The notes under the pieces were generated by a model, which made no database searches, had not been told where the DNA came from, and was given only the letters and a program-made list of their open reading frames with translations. A DNA stretch of 59,213 nt from contig JAHZHK010000003.1 of assembly GCA_019420325.1 (NCBI GenBank), positions 1,684-60,896 on the forward strand, in the 5' to 3' direction. Position numbers and translations under genes: made by a program. Positions 1-9,800 of this stretch are shown here, piece by piece (positions within the stretch are counted from its first letter, which is position 1; every line of letters begins with the position of its first letter). Source of the DNA: Coriobacteriaceae bacterium (GTDB lineage: Bacteria; Actinomycetota; Coriobacteriia; Coriobacteriales; UMGS124).

Positions 1-43
1 AGGGAGCTTCCTTTCAAGCTTCACTGCCATCCTGCAAGATAAG

Positions 44-90
44 GCCGCCGACCTCGAAGGATACGCTTTCGGGGTCGGCGGCTTTCTTTT
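44..90 (+). terminator. Rho-independent terminator of an upstream gene
   Basis: The arms GCCGCCGACC (44-53) and GGTCGGCGGC (73-82) are perfectly complementary. A T-rich tail (82-90) follows on the plus strand. It most likely ends a plus-strand gene lying outside the window. The stretch from 91 to 338 holds no gene that I can support. Confidence 0.8.
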
Positions 91-338
91 ATCTGGGGTG
101 AGTCGCCGGAGAGTCAAACGGAGAAACGCGGCTATGTGTCGGCGCTCATTCGTTCATGCAGCGCGATTGAGTTGCTCATACGTACTGGTGTGCGGTGCCG
201 CCCATGCCCCACCCGCTCGTTTGGTCGTCGAGCACCGCCCTTGGGACCCCGTGGTACCCCGTCCATCCGCTCGTTGAGCGGCGCTGTCTGCGTCCTGTTG
301 CCCCCATCCGCGTGTCGAATAGCGCCATTTGTGCCCTG

Positions 339-1130
339 CTATTCCATCCGCTCTGCGAGCTCGCGCTTGACGGCGGTGTACTTCTTCTCGGGAATGGGGA
401 GCTCGCTGCCATCCTGTAGGGCCACCTTGCAGCGGGTCACGTCGCGCACAAAAGCGGGGTTGACCAGGTAACTTGCATGACAGCGAACAAAGAGGGCGCA
501 GTGGCGCTGGGCGATTGAGGAGAGCGTCTCAACCGACTCATGTACACCGTCTTCTGTGTGAATCAGAGAATGGGTGCCTTTGCTCTCTATATATATGATG
601 TCGGAGCAGTTGAAGTACATTGCCGTGCGGTTGAGGCCGCGCAGGCAGATGCGCCGCGCTGGGCTGCCCGATGCCTGCGCCTCCGACTGGCCGTTGTAGA
701 TTGCGCCATAGCGCAGGGGATAGATGTCGTTCGGTCCGGTATAGGCAATGGCGTTGGCCACGTTGCACAAAAGGATGCGCGGCGTATGTTGACAATCCAC
801 CCAGGTAAAGTGAATGTGCTGGTTGACGCGGTTGGTATTGCCGCTGGGCCAGACGCTGTCCACGAGGAACGTCATGACGACTTCGCACACATCGGGACCC
901 GGTGTGGGCAGTGTGGTAACCATCAGGTCGTGCACTTGGAACTTCGGGTCGTCGTGTCCCTCGCGTGCCATGGCGAGCAGTTTTGCCTTCGAGCGGATGA
1001 GGTGTCCATAGGAAGGTCCGACGAGCACCACGTCGTCGTGGCATGCGTTGAGGAAAGGCGCGGAGTCGTTGTCGACGTAATAGCTCAGGAGAATCTTGGC
1101 CGACAGGGCCGCGATATCATGGGTTTTCAT
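339..1130 (-). CDS. LytTR-family transcriptional regulator with NTF2-like N-terminal domain
   Basis: Predicted 263-residue cytoplasmic DNA-binding protein. The C-terminal ~95 residues (about 168-260) match the LytTR DNA-binding fold: a strand-rich segment ending in FVRCHASYLVNPAFV, the family's usual signature. The first ~140 residues look like a SnoaL/NTF2-like cone-shaped domain (helical start, then alternating strands with a conserved-looking HIHFTW strand), which could bind a small ligand. No receiver domain is present, so this is not a classical AlgR/AgrA response regulator. The ATG at 1130 is preferred because GGAGG lies five bases upstream; a GTG two codons earlier would overlap that site. 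It lies in the same direction as the hydrolase gene upstream, separated by ~100 bp. The ligand and target genes are unknown. Confidence 0.8.
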   Translation of the reverse strand: MKTHDIAALSAKILLSYYVDNDSAPFLNACHDDVVLVGPSYGHLIRSKAKLLAMAREGHDDPKFQVHDLMVTTLPTPGPDVCEVVMTFLVDSVWPSGNTNRVNQHIHFTWVDCQHTPRILLCNVANAIAYTGPNDIYPLRYGAIYNGQSEAQASGSPARRICLRGLNRTAMYFNCSDIIYIESKGTHSLIHTEDGVHESVETLSSIAQRHCALFVRCHASYLVNPAFVRDVTRCKVALQDGSELPIPEKKYTAVKRELAERME

Positions 1131-1233
1131 GGACACCTCCCTTACGGGCGCGAACGTTGTATGGGTACATTTTCGCAGGCACCAACTGCCTACTTTAGAC
1201 CCCTGCGTCCAACTAATTGGGGCGGAAATGGGC

Positions 1234-2322
1234 CTAATTTATCGAAAATTCGCTCACGTCGTTCCAATTGCGGCGCAGGCATACCTCCAAAGTGAGCCCC
1301 GTGTTGTCGTAGATGGCCGACCACTGGGTGTTGCTCGTCACATCCTCAGGGTTGGGGTCCTGTGCCGAGGCGCGCAGCGCTTCCCAAACAACGTCTTTGC
1401 CCTGGTCGCCCTCGTGAGCACCCAGCACTTCCTCAACGGCTTCCCAACGCTCTTTGCCGTGGCCATAGATGCCGTTCTTCTGGTTGGGCTGCACCAGGTC
1501 GGGGTAGAGCGCGTAGAAGTTGGTGATGGCGCGCATCGGCGTGGCTTTGAGCGGACGGCCTTCGGCCTCGGGGTCCCACTCCACAACGCGGCCGTCGCCC
1601 GAGGCGTCGGTGATGTAGAAGTGGTAGTCGCGCCCTGAGGTGGCAAACATGTCGTAGTTGCTCAGGAGCTCGACGGCTTCCTCAGTTGTGGCTGCGCGAT
1701 CGAGAACGAGGCGGATGGCGAGCGTTGTGGCGATGGACTGCTTGCCGGTGTCCTGGTAGGTGGGTTCGCTGTCGAGCGTGAGCACAGCGATGGAGACGCC
1801 CTTCTCGTTTATGCCGTCGAGGCAGATGAAGGGTGCCGTGAGACAGGCGAGCTTCTTGGAAACGCTTGCGTTGGGGTCGTCGGCCTTCACGTTGTTGAGG
1901 GCGGCCAGACCGATGGACGCATAGCCGTCCTTGGGCGTGCAGCGCACGAGCAAGGCTGAGGTGTCGAGCTTGAAGTCATAGTTGCGCCCCATGCGCACTT
2001 CGCCATCGGCTGCCGTGGCGGTAAAGGCGGTGCAGGCATAGTTGGGTGCCGTCATGTGCACGGGCAACAGCGGTAGCGACTCGGCGAGCACGGCGTCGAG
2101 AAACGCCTGGTTGTCGCGGATGTCGCGGGCAAGCAACGCGTCGAGGTCATAGTCATAGGCCACGTCCATGGTGTAGAGGTTGTAACCGTCATCATAGGAG
2201 GTGACCTGGTCGATGCTTGAGATGGTCTGAATCCTGCTGGCGTACAGCACACCAAAGGCGACGAGCACCGCTGCGATTGCGGCGACGAGTCCGAGGGCGA
2301 CGCGCTTGACGATGCGTTTCAT
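1234..2322 (-). CDS. Membrane-anchored linear amide C-N hydrolase (choloylglycine hydrolase/penicillin acylase-like)
   Basis: Ntn-hydrolase of the choloylglycine hydrolase/C45 group, 362 residues. The first ~29 residues form an uncleaved-looking signal anchor (KR-rich start followed by a hydrophobic run). Cys97 in YACTAF is the candidate N-terminal nucleophile exposed by autoprocessing, and MGRNYDF (112-117) matches the Arg/Asp substrate-binding motif of bile salt hydrolases and penicillin V acylases. About 95 residues precede the cysteine, as in extracytoplasmic relatives that need propeptide removal. The substrate could be a bile salt, an N-acyl amino acid or an acylated amide; sequence alone does not decide. 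It is divergent from the LuxR gene at 2476, sharing a ~150-bp control region. Family assignment is solid, substrate open. Confidence 0.82.
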   Translation of the reverse strand: MKRIVKRVALGLVAAIAAVLVAFGVLYASRIQTISSIDQVTSYDDGYNLYTMDVAYDYDLDALLARDIRDNQAFLDAVLAESLPLLPVHMTAPNYACTAFTATAADGEVRMGRNYDFKLDTSALLVRCTPKDGYASIGLAALNNVKADDPNASVSKKLACLTAPFICLDGINEKGVSIAVLTLDSEPTYQDTGKQSIATTLAIRLVLDRAATTEEAVELLSNYDMFATSGRDYHFYITDASGDGRVVEWDPEAEGRPLKATPMRAITNFYALYPDLVQPNQKNGIYGHGKERWEAVEEVLGAHEGDQGKDVVWEALRASAQDPNPEDVTSNTQWSAIYDNTGLTLEVCLRRNWNDVSEFSIN

Positions 2323-2475
2323 GGGGCCTCCCCAATGTCAGCTTCATGTCACTTTCAGGTCCATGGTGAGGTTGCGAGGGGCGTTTGGGTAGTGCCATTT
2401 GGCGCAAAATTTGGCCAATTTCTATTCCGCATGTCGTTGACGCTGCTACCATTGAGGCAAAGAAACGGGGGCGGT

Positions 2476-3546
2476 ATGGCAGCAGATGAGTGCACCGCAT
2501 ATGGCGATGACCGCGCGAGTGGAGAGCCGCTGCGTGTGCAGGCTTGCACCGTAAGATTCCCCATGCCGCTCATGTGCACGCCCTTTGAGCCGGGATGTCT
2601 TTCGCGGGCGATCGAGTCCATCGACGATGAGGATGCCCGGCGCATCGCACGAGCAGAAGCCCTGTATTTCACGGCCGACCCCGATGGGGCGTGCTGCGAG
2701 TCTGAGCCGTATTTGACAAGCTCGAACCTCGCACTGAGGACGTCTGCTTGTTTCATCTGCGCTTATGCCAATCTGTCACGCGGGCAGATTTCCTTTGCCA
2801 AGGCCTGCCTTGACGATCTCGCATCTATGAGGCAGGACTGCCTTGCCAGCGAGGATTCCACTATCCGTGCTACTTACGTTGTGTTTGCTACGGCGGCAAA
2901 CGTTCTTTTGCACCTGGATCCAGCTTTTGGTGAGGATGAACTTCGCGCAATCGCTCCCTATTTGCCCGAGGGCCTGCGATTGTTTGCGGCTCATGTGGAT
3001 GCGCATCGCGCCTATCTTGCAGGGGAGTACGGCAGGTGCGTTGGCATTGCGGAGACGGCGCTTGCCATGAAGCGGGGCACTTATCCCATCTCTGAGCTGT
3101 TCTTGCATCTTGTGGCTGCCATGGGGTGGATGGGACGAAAGTCACCCGATCGCGCTCGCGTCCATTTCATGCAGGGTTGGGACATCGCGCGGCCCGACGG
3201 TCTTATCGAACTCATCGGCGAGCATCACGGCCTGCTCCAGGGCGTTCTCGAGACCTGCCTCAAGGACGACTATCCCGATGACTTTACCCGCATTATCCAG
3301 GTGACATATCGATTCAGCGCTGGGTGGCGACGCATCCACAACCCAACGACTGGCGAGGAAGTTGCCGACAATCTCACCACTACCGAGTTCACCTTTGCGA
3401 TGCTTGCGTGCCGCGGCTGGAGCAACGACCAGATTGCGGCCCACATGGGGGTGTCGCGCGGCACCGTGAAGAACCGCCTGTCAAGCGTGTATGCCAAGCT
3501 GGGGATCCAGAGCCGATCCGAGCTTGAGAAGTACATGCTGCGCTAG
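2476..3546 (+). CDS. LuxR-type helix-turn-helix regulator, soluble
   Basis: Predicted 356-residue regulator. Residues ~285-356 form a LuxR-type HTH: TTTEFTFAMLACRGWSNDQIA, then GVSRGTVKNRLSSVYAKLGI, the canonical recognition-helix region. The upstream ~280 residues are helical and resemble TPR/MalT-like repeat regions without a visible Walker A motif; no membrane segment is seen. The ATG at 2476 is chosen because a GGGGGCGG stretch lies just before it, although the frame stays open upstream to 2335. The gene is divergent from the choloylglycine-hydrolase-like gene, so control of that gene is a reasonable inference but is not shown. Confidence 0.8.
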   Translation: MAADECTAYGDDRASGEPLRVQACTVRFPMPLMCTPFEPGCLSRAIESIDDEDARRIARAEALYFTADPDGACCESEPYLTSSNLALRTSACFICAYANLSRGQISFAKACLDDLASMRQDCLASEDSTIRATYVVFATAANVLLHLDPAFGEDELRAIAPYLPEGLRLFAAHVDAHRAYLAGEYGRCVGIAETALAMKRGTYPISELFLHLVAAMGWMGRKSPDRARVHFMQGWDIARPDGLIELIGEHHGLLQGVLETCLKDDYPDDFTRIIQVTYRFSAGWRRIHNPTTGEEVADNLTTTEFTFAMLACRGWSNDQIAAHMGVSRGTVKNRLSSVYAKLGIQSRSELEKYMLR

Positions 3547-3827
3547 GGGCGTGGCCCGCCTGGCTGCCAAAGGCGCGGGCGGGGCGCCTTAGCGGCGCGG
3601 GCGCGCAACGCCAAAACGCGCAGTGTCAAGTCGGGTAGTCATTTTTTCGACAAAACAGGTCATCTTTGCAGTGCGGGTTTATTTCATGCACACCATCGGA
3701 ATAGAGTAAAAGCCAAACAAGGGCGTACCGAGCATGTTGCGAATGTGCGCCGCGGGGAATGCGCGCTCCCAATGCGGCTTGCAGACCGACCGACTCGGCG
3801 CCGTCGAGCCGAGGAAGGTGGGGCCGC

Positions 3828-6800
3828 ATGAAACCGCTACGCAGATTATTCGACCCGTCCCAAAACGTAAGTAAGATACTCGCTGTTCTCATGTCGCTGG
3901 TCATGGTGTGGACCCAGATGTCTATGGTGCCCACGGCCCTGGCGCAGGGCGACTGGGGCGAGCCTGCTGCGGACAGCGCCACAGCGGGTCCCCCGGAGGG
4001 CGAAGAGCAGGATGCCATCGGCGCACCTGTACCCGAGCCTGCACCCCAGGCAGAGGTTGCAGGTGCGCCTGAGGTTGTTGCTGAGCCCACGGTAGAGGCC
4101 GCGCCGGCCGAGCAGCCTGCAGCCGAGCCTGCCCCGGTTGTCGAGCCTGCAGTTGAGCCCGCTCCTGCCGAGCAGCCTGCGGCTCCCGCCGAACCTGCAG
4201 CTGAGCAGCCTGTAGCCCCCGCGCCTGCTGAGCAGCCCGCGGTCGAGCAGCCTGCGGCCCCCGCACCTGCTGAGCAGCCCGCGGTCGAGCAGCCTGTAGC
4301 TCCCGCGCCTGCCGAAGAGCCCGCAGCTCCCGTCGAGCCTGCCGCGCCTGCACCGGCTGAGCAGCCCGCAGCTCCCGCCCCTGCCGAGCAGCCCGCTGCC
4401 GAAGCCGCTCCCGCCGAGCAGCCTGCAGCAGAGCCTGCCCCGGCTGCCGAACCCGAGCAGCCTGCGTATCCCGCTTTTCTCGGTTACGCCCATGCGGGCA
4501 ACATCACCGTGAAGGTGACGGCCCCCGAGGGCGCGCTGCCTGAAGGCACGCGCGTGCTGGCTGAGCCTGTGCATCGCGCCGACGTCGCCGCCGCCGTGGC
4601 CGGTGCCGTCGAGGAGCAGGGTCGCACGCTCGAAGGCGCCGTGGCCCTCGACGTCACGCTCGTCGACAAGGACGGCAACGCCATTCAGCCCAACGGCTCC
4701 GTGAGCGTGAGCTTCTTCAACGCCGGCATGGGTGAGGGCGAGGCCGTGGGCGTGTACCGCGTGGCCGACGACGCCTCCAGCGTTGAGGCAATCTCCGCAA
4801 GTCAGGCCAGCGCCAACGTCCAGAGCTTCGACGTCGACCACTTCTCAATCTACGTCGTTACCGATGAGAACCCCATCTACCTGGCCACCTACAGGTTCCA
4901 TGACGCCGACGACACCGTTATCAGCGAGCAGGTCGTCAAGAACGGCGAGGTGCTTGTCGAGCCCGGGGCTCCTGAGATTGCGGGCAAGACGTTCACCGGA
5001 TGGTACCTGGGCGAGAGCCCCATGGACTTCTCGCAGGCCGTGAGTGTGAGCACGACCGCATTGTACGACGTGTACGCGCAGTATGCCTCCGTCCTGCATA
5101 TCAACTTCTACGATCCCGACCGCATGCAGCTCATGCGCACGATGGTCGTTGAGGACCATGAGCCCTACGACATCTCTGGCATCAAGTACGATGTCGACGC
5201 CGAGCACAGCGTTGTGGGCTGGACCGACGCAGACGGCAACCGGCTGACTTCCGTGGCAGTGCCTGAGGGTGCAGACCATGTCGACGTGTTTGCCATCGTC
5301 GTGTCGGGTGTATGGGTTGCCTTCGACGCCGCTAGCGGCACCACCGTCGACCATGTGTTCGTGAACGCGGGTGAGGGAATCGTGCTGCCCGTGAGCACCC
5401 GCACTGGGTATACGCTCGAGGGTTGGTATCTGGGCGACGCCAAGGTCGTCGACGGTGCTACATTTGACGCGCCTGTGACCCTTACCGCTCATTGGACGCC
5501 CGTCGAGGTTGCCTACACCGTCAACTATTGGCAACAGCGTGTGACCGACGGCAAGGACGCCGCCGACGCCGCCAAGACATATGAGTTCGTTGAGTCTGCC
5601 GAGAAGACGGCTCCTGCCGGTTCCGTCGTGGCCGGTACCGACGACAAGGATTACCCGGGCTTCACATTCAACGCCAACAACACCCAGTCCAGCGTCACCA
5701 TTGCCGGCGACGGTTCCACCATCGTGAACGTTTACTACGATCGCGTGCTGTGCACGGTGAAGTATTTCAAGGTGGACGAGCGGCAGGGTCCCCAGTTCAT
5801 CAAGAGCTTCTCTGGTCTGTACGGAGCTTCTCTCAAGAGCGGCGAATGGGCGAATGACTACTATTGGTATGCGTCCTATTCCGAGTCTTGGTGGGGTGGT
5901 TATACAACCGCGGGATCGGGTTGCATCCTTCTGACCAGCTATGACTTCGCCACAGCGGGATACGCGGACAACGCGGACAACGTGAAGGACTCCCAGGGCG
6001 TCGTCACGACGTGCAACTTCTATGGTAAGAGCAAGCAGAGCGGCGGCACAATCTACTACTACAACGAGCAAGCCGACGGCATGTTTGCGCTTGTCAACAC
6101 GGTGACAACGAGCGGCGGCACGCTGACGGTGCACCAGAAGTACACCGGCTACGACCTGTATAAGTACGCTACCGGTAGGATTAAGGGCGACCCGACCAAG
6201 GCTGCGTTCTGGACGAACAAGGGCGATGCGTTCGAGGACCAGAAGATCGACGCAACGACCATCTATATCGCTAACACGCTCAAGTCCTACAACCTTACCT
6301 ACCATAACGTGACCGGCGACAACAACAAGGTTGTCAGTGTCAAGTACACTGCCCCCCTTGCGCCGTATGCCAACTACGTCCCCAAGGACCCGTACTCCGA
6401 CGGCATCGAGCGCACATTTGTGGGTTGGTATGCCGACCAGGCTTGCACGGTCCCGTTCGACTTCGCCAACGCCACCATGCCACATGCCAACGTCGCGGTG
6501 TATGCCAAGTGGGCCGTGGACCAGGTCACGCTGAGCTGGGACCTGTGTGCTCCCGAGAACCCGCAGCCCAAGGACAAGGGCTCGGCCACGTTCGATCCCG
6601 GCACGCGTCCGGCTTCTGACTTCCTACCCGCAGGCGCGGTGTGGGGCACCGATTACACGTTCGACGGCTGGTACACCGACGACGGCAAGCTGTTCAGCCC
6701 TGAGACCCGCATTTCCCGCGACACCAACGTCACGGGCAAGTGGCTCTACAACGGCGAGCTCTATGTGCGCTACAACAACGCTGGTACCGAGCTGCCTCTC

Positions 6801-9800
6801 GACCTCCAGACCTATGCAGACGGCGCCAAGGTCCAGGTCGCCAGTGCCACCGACCTTGTGGCTCCCGAGGGCAAGCCCTACTTCCTCGGCTGGGTCATGG
6901 AGAACGGCACGCTCGTCCAGCCCGGTGGATCGTTTGACATGACGCGCCAGCTTGCAGGCGATGACAGGGTCGTTGTCCTGACCGCCGCATGGGGTATCGC
7001 TGAAGCTGCCACGACCATCACCTTCGTGGCGGGCGACGGCAGCGGCGAGCCGCGTGTCAACACGCTCGTCAACAACGAGGGTGTGGTGCTGCCCAGTGCC
7101 GCTGACCTGGGCTTTACGGCTCCTATGTCTCATGGCTCTGCGACTCATACGTTTGCCGGTTGGCTCACTTCTGACGGCCGTATCCTTAAAGCTGGCCAGC
7201 AGGTTGTCGTCGACAATCTCAACGAGGGCACCGAGAACATCCTTACCGCCCAGTGGACGCCTCGTACCGACCTTTCCTACATCGTTGACTACCTGTGGGC
7301 AGATACCGACGAAAAGGTCGCCGGGTCCAAGGTCGTCACCGGTCTCACGTGGGGCGAGGAATACTCTGAGTCCCCAATTCCGGTCGAGGGATACACGCCG
7401 GTGCTCGAGGAACCTGTTGTGTTCCAGCTCACGCAGAACGAGATGCACGTCTTTATCCACTACTACAAGAACGTCGAGCTTACTGCCAAATCGGCCAGCT
7501 TCACCTACGACGGCACCGAGCAGAGCGTTACTGGCTTTACCTGCGACACCGAGGGCGCTAAGTTTGACCCTGAGCGTATCGCTGCAGGTGTCCAGGGCAC
7601 CCAGGTCGGCAAGTACGACGCGACGTTTGACAAGGATCCCGTTGGTCTCACCGATATGACCGAGCGCTACTTTGTCACCGCTGCGCATCCCGGCACCCTC
7701 GAGGTGACCCCCCGCGCCGTCACCTTCAAGGGCGAGACCGCCACGCTGCCCTACACCGGCTCCGAGCAGGAGATCTGCGGCGTCGAGGCCCTGGGCCTGG
7801 CCGACGGCCAGACCTTCGAGCTGGCATACTCCGCGAAGGGCACGCTGCCCAACGCCGAGACCGGCTACCCCGGCTCCTTCGCGGGGCAGGCGCGCATCCT
7901 GGCGGCCGACGGCTCCGACGCCACGGACAACTACGCCGTCGAGTACGCCCCCGGCACGCTCTTCATCACGGCCGCCGACATCGCCGGCAACGTGACCATC
8001 GAGCCCGCCGACGTCGTGGAGACCTACGACGGAGAGGCCCACGCGGCCGGCACCGCCTCCGCCTCCGACGCCAACGGCAACGACGTCCTGGTCGAGTACC
8101 AGGCGGCCGACGGCACGTGGACGGCCGACCCCGCCGACGTCGCCGCCACCGACGTGGCCGACTCCCTGACGGTCAAGGTGCGCGCCAGCGTCCCGGGCGT
8201 CTACGAGGGCTACGTCTTCGCCGAGCAGCTCCTGAGCGTCACCCCCAGGCCCGTCGAGGTCACCGCGGTCAGCTCCACCAAGGCCTACGACGGCACCCCG
8301 CTCACCTGCGCCGACTACGCGCTGGGCGCCGAGGACTTCGTCGGCTACGAGGGCTTCGAGAACGTCTTCATCGAGGGCTCGCAGACCCTGGTGGGCGCCT
8401 CCGGCAACGCCGTCGTCGGCTACGAGTTCAACGCGCTGACCGACCCGCGCAACTACGCCGTCAGCACCGTCGACGGCACCCTCGAGGTGACCCTGCGCCA
8501 CGTCACCTTCAAGGGCGAGACCGCCACGCTGCCCTACACGGGCTCCGAGCAGGAGATCTGCGGCGTCGAGGCCCTGGGCCTGGCCGACGGCCAGACCTTC
8601 GAGCTGGCATACTCCGCGAAGGGCACGCTGCCCAACGCCGAGACCGGCTACCCCGGCTCCTTCGCGGGGCAGGCGCGCATCCTGGCGGCCGACGGCTCCG
8701 ACGCCACGGACAACTACGCCGTCGAGTACGCCCCCGGCACGCTCTTCATCACGGCCGCCGACATCGCCGGCAACGTGACCATCGAGCCCGCCGACGTCGT
8801 GGAGACCTACGACGGAGAGGCCCACGCGGCCGGCACCGCCTCCGCCTCCGACGCCAACGGCAACGACGTCCTGGTCGAGTACCAGGCGGCCGACGGCACG
8901 TGGACGGCCGACCCCGCCGACGTCGCCGCCACCGACGTGGCCGACTCCCTGACGGTCAAGGTGCGCGCCAGCGTCCCGGGCGTCTACGAGGGCTACGTCT
9001 TCGCCGAGCAGCTCCTGACTATCATCCCGCGCGTGGTTGAGCTGACCTCCGGCAGCGCCTCCAAGGCCTACGACGGCACCCCGCTCATGAACGACACCGT
9101 GGCTGTCACGGGCGAGGGCTGGGCTGACGGCGAGGGCGCGACCTACGACATGTTCAGCCAGCTGACCAACGCAGGCAAGATTGACAACGAGTTCACCTAC
9201 ACGCTTACTGAGAACACCGATTCCAGCAACTACAGCGTCGTGCAGCACCTCGGCACCCTGACGGTGACCCCGGCCAGCATGGGCGACTTCATCCAGCTGA
9301 CCACGACCGACGTCGAGAAGGTCTACGACGGCATGCCGCTGTCGGCCGGTGAGGCGTGGATCGGCCTGGCAGAGGGCATGGATGCCGGCCAGCTGCCCGA
9401 GGGCTTCCTCGACCAGTTTGCGCTCGAGTACAGCGCGGACGGTACGACGTGGACGGCCGACCCCGTCGACATCACCGCGACGGACGTGGCCGACACCATG
9501 AGCGCCGCGGGCGGCAACCCCGTGCAGGTGCGCGTGACTGCCGTGGGCGGCAACTTCGCCGACGAGCTCACCGGCACCGAGGACGTCGCCATTGCCCCGA
9601 GGGCCATCGAGGTCACGGCGGGCAGCGCATCCAAGGTCTACGACGGCACGCCGCTGACGGACGGCACGTGGTCCGTGACGTCCGAGAACGGGTTCGTCCA
9701 GCTTGAGGGCGGCGAGCCCGAGGGCTTCGAGAGCGTCTTCGTCGAGGGTTCGCAGACCCTGGTGGGCACCTCCGGCAACGCCGTCGTCGGCTACGAGTTC

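Noticed and set aside
2437..2475. TTGACG as a -35 element for the LuxR gene at 2476
   Set aside because: No acceptable -10 hexamer lies 15-19 bp downstream before the start codon.
4845..6485. A 546-residue antisense frame within the surface protein gene
   Set aside because: It has no recognisable domain or initiation site and overlaps a supported gene entirely.
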